Source: Membranipora membranacea
Lineage: Eukaryota > Bryozoa > Gymnolaemata > Cheilostomatida > Membraniporidae
DNA length: 64,000 nucleotides
Direction: 5' to 3'
Assembly: GCA_914767715.1 (NCBI GenBank)
Contig: OU612074.1
Span: 2,309,501-2,373,500, forward strand
The number at the start of each line of letters is the position of its first letter. Within the stretch, counting starts at the first letter, position 1. The translations under genes were made by a program, and so were the position numbers. The notes under the pieces were generated by a model. It worked only from the letters and a program-made list of their open reading frames with translations, was not told the origin of the DNA and made no database searches. Positions 50,601 to 61,836 of this stretch are shown one piece after another.

Positions 50601-53600
50601 GGTGCAGTAAGCTCTATGTTACAGATATCTAAATTAGCTGTCTGTTTTGTTTACCTTATCCGGCTGTTGTTTTGATGACACCCTTTCGACATGAGTGGGT
50701 AGCTGTTGGTCATTGGATGACCTATATTCTATACTATGTTTGATTGGCTGACTAGAAGTGGTGGGTTGTGACCTTGTTATAGGTGGTATTTTACTCGCAG
50801 AGTTTGGTGAGTCAAAGCTGGAAACGTTTGGCTACAAATCAAGCACGCATATTAGAAGATTACTTCAAAGGGGAAACACTTCACTCTAGATTTTAGAACA
50901 AGCCCAGGTCTAAGCATACATACAGCTGGTATTGTGCAAACAGCTGGTTAAAGTCACAAAGCAACATGGGTTAGGCAAGAAGCAGGAACAGTGAGGTATT
51001 TCCTTGCTATTGGGGGTAATTAGCAGTGCAATGATTGTTATCAAACAAGTCATGGGATATAGACTGTCACAGTCGCATACTGATTGTAGAGCTGTCTCCC
51101 ATAAAGAAAGTCAACTCCCCTATTATATAATGAGGGTCCGCGTTTCTCTTAGTTCGGGTCGTTGGTTTGTAATCAAGTGGCTAAGAAACTTTTTGGAGCA
51201 GCTGTATTTTCTCCTATCTCAAATGTCTAATCTAACCATGTATTGCTTTGAAGCTTTGTGACATAAAGTATTTTTTGCTAGAATGGAGAAACAGCCATCA
51301 GAAGTTGAAGTGTTGGATAGCATAGAAGTTGGTTATACAGGTACAAAAGCAGTAGCTGGAGAGAATTTAAGATAAGATAGATACACACTCATATCATAAA
51401 ACAGAACCTCGGAATGGCCTGACCCTTCTATTGTCAGTCGGAAAGGGGGATTTACTGTCTACCAGACTTTTACTGTCTACCTTATAACTTACCTCTTTAG
51501 CCTTTGCCTTTTGATCCTCTCTGCGTTTTTGCTCGAAATCCTGCGCTCTCCTTCTTGGTGACACATCAGGAGACTTGGGAGGTGGCTGGTATCTAGCCGG
51601 GGGCTCCAGGGCAGGTAGACTGGCGACAGACCCGGCCCTCTTAGCTTTAGATATCCTGTTCTGGTATATGTTACGTACCTCTAATTCTTTCTCTCTATCC
51701 TGGATAGACATAAGTAACAGCAAATACTAGTTTGATTCAATCATATCAGTCTGGTACTTAATAGTCAAAAGCCAGTTTTCTGAGCTTGAATTTAAGTTGT
51801 CCTCTCTCCAGTTAGGTACTCTTTATCTCACGTAGGAAAAATGAGCTGAAATGGACGTATCTTGGAAACCACTTAGGATAGGATGCTTTTAAGTACTCAA
51901 CATAATCACGATCCAAAAAATCAATTCAATGGTCAACAGATGGTGTGGTTCAAAGTATCCAACATCACTATTGAAAACAATCGCAGCGATCGTTAACATT
52001 TACGCCACAATTTTGGTTGCGCTTTTTTTGCTTCATGATGATTGTCAGCATCTTGTTAGATAAAGGTTAGGTAGTGATTACTACTGTATATGATAGCTCT
52101 TACCCTCAGGTGTATTTTTGTGTACTCATAGTCAGCTTGTAAAGTGTCCAACTCCAGCTTAGTTGCCGCATGTTTCTTCATCTCATTAGTGATCTCACGC
52201 CGGTGTGACTTCTCAAGATTCTCAATATGCCGCTCTAGTTGCTTCAAAATAAGTACCAGTGTCATTACAACGAAATCATAAAACAGTTTATTGTTTTTAT
52301 ATTGTATATCATATATATATTCAATTGTTTTGAGCTCGGATAGTCCTTCACTTTCATGATAAGGCAACTCCAAAAAACAGATGCATGCTAGTATGGTCGT
52401 TAGTTAGTGTTGGCTAGTGCCGATTCTCACTAGCTAAGTCAGGATTTTATGAGTTATGAGTATATATATATTAGGTAGCCATAGATTTCACTATTTCACG
52501 TCTGTGAAAACGTCCAAGAATTTCCTGCACAAAAAAAAAGAAAGTTTTCTCTGGCGAATACTCTACTCATCAAGGGCATATCACTACCTGTATTCTGTTG
52601 TTCTTATTGTCGAGATCTTGTTCTGCTCGACCGACTCTGCGACTAAGCTCATCTCTCTCTTCCAGTTTCTTATCGTCGGCTATCAGCTGTAACTTCTTAA
52701 CCTTCTTCTGAGATCTACTGAGTTCATCCTCTGTACCTCTCAGAGTTTTATTTATCCTGTCGTGTCTCTCTCGCCACTTCCTGTTATGAGAAAACAAGTA
52801 CAGTGTAAGCTGGTTAACTCAGACCTTATAATTCAGAACTCCTGTTAATTCAGACAAGGAAAATTGATCCCTTGAGCCAGATCTCTATGCATTCTAATGT
52901 CACTTAATTCAGACTCTGCTTAATAAGAACAAAGAGGTTTGAATCAAGTGAACTGCACTGTATACTTATTTCTTACCAATACCCGTACGCAAGGACAAGT
53001 AGATATATTTGTCTGCCACTTTTCGTTCAAAACAAACTTCGGTCTCCTACCACTTCGGTTAGCAACACACTGGCGATTATTACAAAGAAAATCTGAGCAA
53101 ATAAGGATGTTATCATTCGACGCTGGCGACTTGGTCCAAATATTAAAATACTTAGACACTGAGCATATTCGCCAGGGACACAATGGATTCTCATCTGATG
53201 CAACCGTTTTGCTTTGCCGATTCACTTTGTAATAACTGCCAGTGTGTTTCTAACCATTTCCTGTTACAAAAGAAGTCTCCTTCTCATTCCTCCTATGTAA
53301 GATGTGGGTCATAAGTGAGGGTAATTTTCATGTGAAAATGTAATCAGCACCATACAGATTTACAGATTTATTTGTTTTCCGCTGTTGAAATACTCTGGGG
53401 TATAACATAAAGCAGTTGGGGAATACACCATAGACAATAATTATTAGGCCTTTTGTCAGCACCTTGAATGAACACGGTGGTCAACCAGCAGTCATGTTAG
53501 GACTGCTGCTGCAGAGGTCAAAATCATATCAGTCGTATGTTTGAGTGGAAAAATCAAAATTGTCAATATCTAGTTTAGCTGTTAACAAAGTTTACACCAT

Positions 53601-56600
53601 TCAGATTGGCCATAAGCTACCAAGTAACAAGGTAAAATGATGATATAAAACGGGAGATTAAGATAGAACTCCAATGTTTATCAAAGTCAGAGATAACAGT
53701 GCGATCGATGCATCCGGGTGTATCACTAAGTAAAAGACAACCAAAGTTTCTACCAGGTTATCAAACAATTCAACTTGTTTGCAACGGAGACATTTGGCTT
53801 AGCTGAACATCTGTCACCTGAGAACATTGGTGACAGCTGCTGACGGCGATGGAGAAACGGGAGATGCAGATAATCTCCCATCAGAGATTACTGGTTGTAT
53901 GCTTCTTATTTAATATCGTGGTGCTGATCGGAGTGGTATCTTATGGTGGTCTGTATCTCTCAGATAAGATCGATATGATGGCTGACAGAATTGATGAGCT
54001 GAATAGAAGCAACGTGGAGATGGAGTATGAAATACTGAAACTCAAGCAACAAGAGAAGCAGGTTAACATACTACTAGCTTTAAATTGATGAAAATTTCAT
54101 GGATTCAGTCATTGTTTGCAGAGTTGTTGTTGAAGTCTTGTTACGCTGCCAATGGCCAGTTTTAATGTTAGATCTTGATTCTTGTCTTGATTGTCTTGAA
54201 GACTTAGAGACTACTCATGACACAGTAAATCTGTGTCTAACATCCCTGCCCATCTTGCAATCAACCTATTAGCCTTATATTTAGCCTCACCAGAAGGGCA
54301 AAAAGGGGAACACCACCAAAGTTGAGGCCTGGATGGCTGGTGTTACACAACGATGATCTCATTCTCCTCATATCAAGGTTGTTCAAATAATCTGTTTAGG
54401 ACACAACACCCACTAGGAGTTCACTAAGACAGAGGAGAGAGGTACTGTCGTCGAGTACAGCGGATCTGAAGTCACTGATACGAGGACCTCCCGGAGCACC
54501 GGGAGCACCGGTAAGGTGGCATATGAGGCACTAAACACCATCACTACCGAAAAGATATATTTAAAACCTCATGAGTAGATGACTAGAAACTATCAACAAT
54601 ACAACAGACCATGGGGGGTCTTTCGGTTAGACACAGCCAATAGCGCAATCTGATCGCTCACTCAGTGAAAGCAAGAGCCTAGCTTCATTGTAGCTACCTC
54701 ATTGTATCTACCTCATTGTATCCACCTCATTGTATCTACCTCATTGTATCTTCCTCGTTGTATCTACCTCATTGTATCTACCTAATTGTATCTGTTAGAG
54801 CAAAGACAGCAAGGACGGGAGAGACCTCGTCTCACCTCAACTGCTCGACGACACAATTGGCAAAACAGTCCGATCGGGTATGAAATACTAAATATTTCGA
54901 CCCTTGAAACATTTTGGCTTCGTTGAGCTTTGTCCCACCATACTGTCAAAACTAACTGGAACAGTCTTACCAGCCACAGACATTAACATGTGTTAAATCA
55001 TACTCCAGATGGATTAAACTTAAGACAAAAATGATGAGAGTACCTAAGGAGTCTACCAAAGCTGATTATTTGTCTCCCCCTTATTATTTACAGAGTGGAA
55101 GAAGTTGAGTGAGAGTCTACCCATAATCGGTGGCTCAAGTTATGTGCGCTGGGGACGGACATCCTGTTCCAACAAATCAAAGCTAATCTATCATGGTCAA
55201 ATGGCAGGGCCGCACTACACGTCATCGGGAGGGGGCACCAACTACCAATGCCTCCCCAGTGACATGGAATATGATTCAAAAGCACCTTCTAACCTACCCA
55301 ACAGCAAACTTAGAGGTACAATTTATGAGCTATGGGATGCCAAATCTCTATTCGGTGTCGATCTACATGATCGACGTGTACCTTGCGCTGTCTGTGAAAC
55401 AATACAAAGAGTCAACCAACTCATGATTCCAGCAAAAACACAATGCCCGTCTGACGAATGGACCCTTGACTACAAGGGATTCTTGATGTCATCCGCAGAA
55501 ACAGGCTCCGGGAATAGCTACCTAGCCACACACAATCGTGGTATGTATGTTTGCGTTGACGTTCAGGCTCAAACGGGGGCAGGACCGAGAAATAGTTTTG
55601 GTGAGAGAATATACCCAGTATCTGCGGCTTGTGATGGTGACGGAGCGATCACTAACTGTCCAACTGCTATGAAGAACAACAAGGCTCTGTCTTGTGTTGT
55701 GTGCTCAAAATAAAAACTGTCAACTTTACTTTGAACTTTTACCATTGCCTCATGACAATCATGATGTATTAAGTTTGATGACGACATGATTTTTAACTTA
55801 ATTAAAACTTGCTTCTTATACTGTTCTGGAGTAATAAATTATTCTTAATTCTTATTCTATAGAATCTATTCCACCATAACGTTCCAGTTAACAGACAAAG
55901 TCCCAATCCGCTGGGTAAATTTTGATCGTGCACCACTATTAGGAGTTGTTCTCCCCTTGTAAACACATGTAGACAGGTGCAAAATGGATCTGACAGATCT
56001 TCATAAGCTTGCCAATCACTTTTGAAAAAATAAATTATAGGCGATGCTGACCTGATTTGCTCTTTGAGAGATCTGAGCTCTTTGTTGTGAGAGTCCATAA
56101 GCTGAGGTAGCTCTCCTTCCTGATCCTGGAACTTATCCAGCTGCTTTGTCTGCAGTACATTGTCACGCTTCAGTGATTTGTTCTCTCGGCGGATCTCATC
56201 GAGTTGTTTCATCAGTAAATCTATCTCATTCTGGGGATAGTCAAGAAGAGCAATAAGCAGTGTATACATAATATTTTCTCAGTATGGCATCTCATATCCA
56301 TCAAACCCGCACCTTTTAGCTTTTTTTTCACTCAGTACTTAAAATGTTCTCTAATTGTTTCTTGGCAAAGATAAACACTGGAAAGATACAGACACAAATT
56401 TAATTGAGATCAGTCTGAGCTAAAGGGTCTTTTGTATTGGAAGAGTGGTCATCGATAGGTTATAGGTCGGCAATATCAAACTGATAAATCAACTTACTTT
56501 GAGTTCGTTTATTTTGAGGCGCCTAGCTGAGAGCATACGCCTTGTGACTACATCTTGTATACCAGGTCGGGGTGTTGTGGTTGCAGCCCCACTTTTCTTC

Positions 56601-59600
56601 ACCCCACCTGTTTTCTTAGCACCAACCTTTTTCGCAGCGGTTTTAACTGAATAAAATAATAAAGTTTAATGGTAAAATGAATTGAAAACACCATGTGGAG
56701 TAAACCCCCATTCCTCAAAGCTATCAGGTTTGGGCAGGATTCAACTAGATGCTTATACCGAGGCTATCGCCCCACACCAAATGGTGTCTTCATTACCAAG
56801 ATTGCTGATTATAAAACTTATAGGCCTATGGTAGAGCAACATTGATCCACTTTCCCGGAGTTACCCCCCCTCTACTGACACTGGCCTTCGGCGAGTCAGT
56901 AGAGGGGGGGGGGGGGGGGTGGGCAACTTAAATACTGGCAAAATGATTCAATCTTAATTAGGCCTATGGCGTTGATAAGCCTGTTTGCCCTGTCCTAGTA
57001 ATGGAAACTACAAACCATGGGGACATTGGGTGTAGTACACAGACATTTGTTGGGCAGCCACATCAGTAGAATTAATGCATGTCAAAACAAGAACAGAATG
57101 ACAGGTGAGCAATCTGACATAGATGGGAGGACACAACCACCTAAAGATTTCATGTTAGCATTTGATCAATACAGTGTCCCATCTCCGTCAAACCAAGTTT
57201 AATCCATTTGCCTGCATTCTGAGTTGCTCCCTTCTACTGGTCATGTTGCGGCGTGACCAGTGGAGGGGAGCGACTAGGAATGCAGGTAAATGGACCAAAC
57301 TTGGTCTACATCTCCTCATGCAAGACATAGACAAAACATGCTAGCAAAGCAGACATGATTAGGAGGTGGGGAGGGGGGAGGTAGGTGAAAGGCACAGACA
57401 AGTTGTGAGAGAAGCACATCAAACTGTACCAAACACTCAGAGCCCAGAACAAAACACATCAAGCTCTAACATACAATTACACTATTTTGTGTTGATTTAT
57501 ATCCAAGTGACTTCTACGCAATTCAAAACCTTCCATGCGATTATCGTTTATCGTTTACGAAATTTAAATTAAATAATGCACATTACAGTTTGGATTACAC
57601 AATGCACATATCGGTCTTCCTGCTAAAATCAAGCTTAGTGATCGCTTAGGTAACTTCATTTATACAGGCTTCTCATGAAAACTTTAACAATTTTTTTTCT
57701 TGATTTTCGACACTATACAGTCACTGACCGCAGAAAATGTCAGCAGAGCTAATTGTTGTTCAGACCTGGAACAAGTTTGATGCAATTTGCCTTCATTCCA
57801 GTAACTCACCCTCCACTGGTCTCGTGGCATGACCAGTGAAGGGGGGCAACTCCGAATGCAGGCAAATGGACCAAACATAGGTCTAGTTCAGACCACACAT
57901 AAAAACCAGTGCTCATAAGTTTGGTGGTTAGAAGATAAGGATGAGGGTATCGCAGCATTCAGAAAGCAGTCGGGTCAGGTATATAACTTCAACTGGAGAG
58001 CGTTCTGAATGCTGGGTTTTCTGAGCGGGTTAGGATCACAAAGCATGCATAGGTCTACCACTAAAAGTTTAGCTCATAGTCTTAATATATTAAGTCTATG
58101 GTTCAGCTACTCACATTTGGGTATGGTAACTTTAGTTTTCGGAGCTATAGAGGAATCAGTAATTAAAATTTATCATCATACATGAGTATCACTATAGTGA
58201 TCCTGTAACTGATACACTCTCTAAGGGCCTAAGTGGCTATAAGACAAAATGGTCAAAATAGTAAACTAGGTATGAATATTTTAGATATAGCTTTACTTAT
58301 TGGTCAATTGGTCAAATTTTCATGTTGTGTTTGATTGATGCAACTGCTTTGAGCGTCAAGCAACAATCTCACTACCATCATCAACTCTTATGACTCAGCA
58401 AAAATGTCTTAGACATGTATTGGGTCGTAACAGTTCAAGTGCTTTACATTTGCCAGTGACGGTACTGTCATTCTTTCATCAATCATGAGAGGACAAATAA
58501 CACTCACAAAGGCTCATAGAAGAAAGACTGATTCTATTAGGATTTAACAAAATACTCTGTATGTAAGATTGCTCAATGTATAAACGAAAAAATTCTTAAA
58601 TATGAAGTCAGCAATTTAAATGCCAGGTTATATTATGTGTTAGACCAACGAGTCTCTAACTCATTGGTCAGACCTTACAATTTATCTGTTTGGAAGATAG
58701 TTTTTGACAGTCAAATTTTCCAACAGAAATTTACATCAACCTACATATTCAGTAGAACTAACACATTTGATATCCTATCTAGGCCTAGTAAAGATCTGAC
58801 TCACCACTGCTATGATATCGACGTGGTGATGGTGACCTTGACCTTCCTTTACGACGACCTCTCCTACTATCATCACTGTGAAATGAGTCATCACTATAAT
58901 ATGTATCGGAGTATCTGTCTCGAGATCGTGAGTCTCCTGTAAGCAAACATCAGTACACACCTTAGAGATCATTGTTTGGTACTCATAGCCACACTGATGA
59001 TGTGGTATACTATTGCATGTATTCTCTGATCGATAGAGAGTAAGCTCATTAGCTTAGGTGAATACCATTACAAGGAATTTTGTGTGACGTCCCAAGGTTC
59101 TCATACTAAATTGACTCTAACGATCAGACATAGTACATATGAAAAAAGGTGTGGCCTTTATGTCTGTGTGACTCATAGCTTAGAGGTCACATTCTAGAGT
59201 GAGGCATTGCCTTTATTCTCAAGATGTTTGAGGATGCTAGCTAGTCTGAACATCACACAGAAGAAGACCTTGGAGCAAACATTAGAAGGAAATAGTTGTC
59301 TCCTTTTTGATTTTAAGGGCACAACCCCTATTTTGATAGATCTGCTAATTAATCAACAAATTTAGATGTTTGCATGGCTACTATCAGTTTGATTGCTATG
59401 AATACTTGGGATATCATGACATCACATCATAGCTGAGAAGAGTAGCTCGAGAGTTACCAGCGCATTGGTTACAGATGGGTTACAAAACAAATAAATGATG
59501 TAAAAACATCATATTTGACCATTTGATACCAGTGTTGCTAGGTAACCTATATTATCACGCCATGAGAGGTAGATGACAAAAAAAATTTTTCATGCCACTC

Positions 59601-60919
59601 AAGTTAAAACGCACAAACATTGCCTTGGTCGCTGGTATTGGCATTTCTTTTTCAACCACTTCCCAACAAACATGGGAATAAAGCTGATAATGGCATGCTA
59701 CCACAACCCATCTAGAGAATTTACTCAAACTTTTACCAGCCATATGCAAACCATTTCGAAAGTTACAGGCTAACACCATACTTTTGTACAACTTTCATTA
59801 TTCCTTGTAGCACTAATCAATTTTACATCATAATTTTAAACGGTTTGTCATAAAGTTATACGAGGGTGTAAATATATAATGTTTCCTGTTTAGCTCATAC
59901 CTCGGGATCTCGATCGTGAGTATGGTGTATAAGGTGATCTGTTACGTCCCCGAGATCGTGTCCGGGCACTGCTATAATATGACGGACTACGGGCAGGCAT
60001 ATTGCTTTTATGTGGCTTAGTCTTCTTTTTGCCCGATTCTTCTTAAAATAGACATAATGATAATAACATTGATTCATTACTTAAAAACCTTCCTCCAATA
60101 CTGTCGCACAGAGTTGAAGCCTACAGGTGTGAATGAGATAGTAAACTGTGGGTGTAACTATCGTGTTGAGGTCCAACTTCAATCAGACTTTTGATATGGT
60201 TGGCTGAAATGATCATCATAAGTATAAGTGTTGATATGATTCCGTGGTTGCACAAAATTTGGACTAGAGTATAAAGCGACGACCAAACAGACTATGAGGC
60301 TGTTTAGTCCGAATTGTGACTAATAGGCGAGTCATTAGGAAATGTAGGCCTATGAGCTAATGGTGTGTGGTTAAATAAGAACAGACAACTAGTATATATA
60401 ACAGGAGAGATGAAGATAGGAGAGGAACAGACAACTTAAATTAATCATCCTGCACATTTGGATCTCAAGCTCACTTATAGTACTTTTGGCAGCATTTTTC
60501 TTTTCTTTCACTTTTGATTTTTTGTTCTTCTCTTTCTCTTTTGGTTTGTCTTCAGGTTTATTTACAAGATCATTAGATGGTTGTTGAGAAGGCAGCTGAT
60601 TTTCATGAATAGACGGTAGAGGAGTAGACAGAACGATGACTGGACTATGAGAATGATCTGATAGGTGTATCTCTAAATCGGGGTGACCCATCATATCATC
60701 GGGGACAAAATCGGCAGGAGGCATATACCCTAAAGCCATCATGGCAGCAACCATGTTGTAGTAATCATCAGAATTAGTGAACTGCATGCCGTCATCACCC
60801 ACGTAGGCTAAAGGTTCACCTAACTCAATAACATCATCAGGATCCTCATCCATCGGGAAGATACTTTGGTTCCTTAACTTAAAGTGATAAAGATGACTAT
60901 AGAAAATGGCACTGGCCAT
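41628..60919 (-). CDS. LCA5: Lebercilin (LCA5), ciliary coiled-coil protein
   Basis: Nineteen minus-strand exons join in phase to about 1126 residues: 60919-60475, 60041-59901, 58936-58805, 58144-58115, 56646-56498, 56230-56052, 52780-52588, 52241-52104, 51699-51493, 50831-50655, 49861-49709, 49347-49211, 48536-48417, 47235-47091, 46399-46286, 45941-45915, 44264-44135, 43669-43501 and 42222-41628. The 27-base exon at 45941 is the least certain. Order: acidic N-terminus with a Lys-rich stretch, an Arg/Ser-rich segment (~150-240), the lebercilin coiled coil (~285-490), a polar linker, a Glu/Arg-rich helix (~735-870), and a Gly/Asp/Ser-rich tail ending DDDLEEVML. Lebercilin acts in intraflagellar transport at the ciliary base and axoneme; loss causes Leber congenital amaurosis in people. 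Human lebercilin is about 700 residues, so this protein is much longer. The first ATG (60919) is the upstream option; MDEDPDD, 22 residues in, is an alternative start. Confidence 0.9.
43934..44065 (+). mobile_element. tRNA-derived SINE copy
   Basis: TAGCTCAGCTGG (box A) and GGGTTCGAATCC (box B) are good RNA polymerase III promoter boxes, but only about 14 bases separate the D arm from the T arm, so no anticodon arm of normal size fits. The tail AGAGCAACTTGG recurs in the 48.1 kb copy. It lies in an LCA5 intron, antisense to the gene. Confidence 0.65.
45792..45897. repeat. AT-rich tandem repeat, ~25-bp unit
   Basis: About four copies of ACACATATTGTATTATACAT + ATAAT-type units, with further irregular ATATA palindromes up to 46135. 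It lies in an LCA5 intron next to the 27-base exon. Confidence 0.7.
46805..47044. repeat. Foldback element of the TTTGCCTGCATT family, interrupted
   Basis: Left arm AGACCAAGTTTGGTCCATTT GCCTGCATTT, right arm GGAATGCAGGCAAATTGGAT. About 110 extra bases sit between the arms, including a four-fold CACTGCCCTC repeat at 46855-46885. Intronic in LCA5. Confidence 0.7.
48095..48312 (-). mobile_element. tRNA-derived SINE, near full length
   Basis: On the minus strand it opens GTAGGAGTTAGCTCAGTTGC (box A), has GGGTTAAAACCC (degenerate box B), then a ~140-base tRNA-unrelated body containing AGAGCAACTTGG, shared with the 43.9 kb copy. It lies in the LCA5 intron between exons 48536-48417 and 47235-47091, in the same direction as the gene. 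Confidence 0.65.
50451..50560. repeat. Foldback element of the TTTGCCTGCATT family, diverged
   Basis: TTTGATCCAATTTGTCTACA TTTGGAGCTG pairs with CAGCGATTCGAAATGCAGGC AAAGAGAATCAAAC. Intronic in LCA5. Confidence 0.6.
53849..55713 (+). CDS. Transmembrane short-chain collagen (spongin/C4-like), copy B, nested in LCA5
   Basis: Plus-strand exons 53849-54061, 54400-54510, 54799-54877 and 55094-55713 join in phase (0,0,1) to 340 residues. A short cytoplasmic N-terminus is followed by a strongly hydrophobic segment (~14-37, LLVVCFLFNIVVLIGVVSYG), a coiled stem (~40-71), a furin-type RQRR (81-84), only three Gly-X-Y triplets (GPPGAPGAP, 100-108), a linker, and the C-terminal domain: YVRWGRTSC, GGGTNYQCLPS, VPCAVC, MIPAKTQCPSDEWTLDYKGF, LMSSAE, CVVCSK. 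That domain is the sponge short-chain collagen type. Inferred product: a type II membrane protein whose ectodomain may be shed by furin. The whole gene lies on the opposite strand inside one 3.3-kb LCA5 intron. Exon 54799 is supported by phase and splice sites only. Confidence 0.83.
54684..54793. repeat. 15-bp minisatellite abutting a splice acceptor
   Basis: About seven units of CTCATTGTATCTACC. The last, altered unit reads TTGTATCTGTTAG and forms the acceptor of collagen B exon 54799-54877. Confidence 0.8.
56843..56955. repeat. Foldback element with a strong C-run/G-run hairpin
   Basis: GATCCACTTTCCCGGAGTTA and CCCCCCCTCTACTGAC pair with GTCAGTAGAGGGGGG ... GGGCAAC ... GGCAAAATGATTC. The G side has expanded to a run of about 17. 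Intronic in LCA5; same family as the copies at 57.2 and 57.8 kb. Confidence 0.7.
57189..57305. repeat. Foldback element, best-preserved copy of the family
   Basis: Two arms of about 57 bases: AAACCAAGTTTAATCCATTT GCCTGCATTC ... CTACTGGTCATG against GCGTGACCAGTGGAGGGG ... GGAATGCAGGTAAATGGACC AAACTTGGTCT. There is almost no loop, so the single strand would form one long hairpin. Intronic in LCA5. Confidence 0.85.
57763..57885. repeat. Foldback element of the same family
   Basis: AGACCTGGAACAAGTTTGAT ... TTTGCCTTCATTCCAG ... CTCCACTGGTCTCG pairs with GCATGACCAGTGAAGGGG ... GAATGCAGGCAAATGGACC ... AGGTCT. Intronic in LCA5. Confidence 0.8.
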
Positions 60920-61836
60920 GATTGATTGTGAAGATTACGTTTATAGCTACAGCAAGTGAGATTATGTGGCATTCCACTCAAAAACATGAGGGAGATTAAT
61001 GCAATGAACAAGTCCAGATGTGAATAATTACTACTTACTAACATGTAGTACTTACAATTTGAATGAGATAATCCTAGCTAGAGAAGTCTATATGATCAAA
61101 GCTGGTGATATGAGCTCACACTCAAGTTCTCTGTCCTCAGAATATCAGTGCATTGAGTCAGTGCCAACACAACTATGATGCTCAGTGTACTACCTTGAAC
61201 TTATGATTTTGAGTTAAGTTCAGAGGCAATTCTGTTTCTTGTTCACCAGCTTCTAGTCTGTTGAGAATAAGCCTGAGCAGTGGCAAATGAGTTCACAATA
61301 ACATAGGCAAGTGAACTGGAAGCTGACTTTATGGACAGCAGCACCTTTTCTTCTCCCTTTACAGTCACTCTACTACACCAGTGTACTTGTTGTGTATATA
61401 GTAGTATTAAGATTAACAATAAATAAGAACTAGTAGAAGCGTGTCTCTCTTCTTGTAATAAAAAATCATTAGACCGCTACTATTGTAATTTCATCAATCA
61501 ATAAAGTGAAGAAAGTATGTTAATGACTGATGGCATAATGCAATCACATAGGGGACCATCCCAGTCAAAACCACTCATATATTTTTTCAAAAAATACTTT
61601 CAAAACGTGGGTATAGTGGAATGTCACCTTTCTCTTAGCAACGCGCCATATCTAAATAGTCAAGAAATGGTGACGTTTATAGAGTTACACATAAATGTGT
61701 GATGTCAAACACAGGCGGAAGTAAAGCAGTGTGACCTAGTAAATCAGGAAGAGTCCCTCAAGTTCTAGCAAGTGATTGCAGGTGCTCTCTTCAGCCTTAC
61801 TAAACTCAGTGGAATCAGTTTGACATTTTGACAGTC
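60920..61836. promoter_or_regulatory. Divergent promoter interval between LCA5 and SH3BGRL
   Basis: The 917 bases separate the two start codons, which point away from each other. Both first exons and promoters must lie in or near it unless further 5' exons exist. No TATA box or CpG-rich core stands out; it is ordinary AT-rich sequence. Shared regulation is a possibility from layout only. Confidence 0.5.

Larger units (their letters stand above)
51493..56646 (-). other. LCA5: Exons encoding the lebercilin domain
   Basis: These five exons identify the gene. TRRMLSARRLKINELK aligns with human TKRILSARLHKIKELK. LPQLMDSHNKELRSLKEQIR aligns with the [20 protein letters not shown] block. ERDELSRRVGRAEQDLDNKN follows, and DREKELEVRNIYQNRI aligns with DRELEIKNIYSHRI. 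The run is predicted to be almost continuous coiled coil. Confidence 0.93.
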
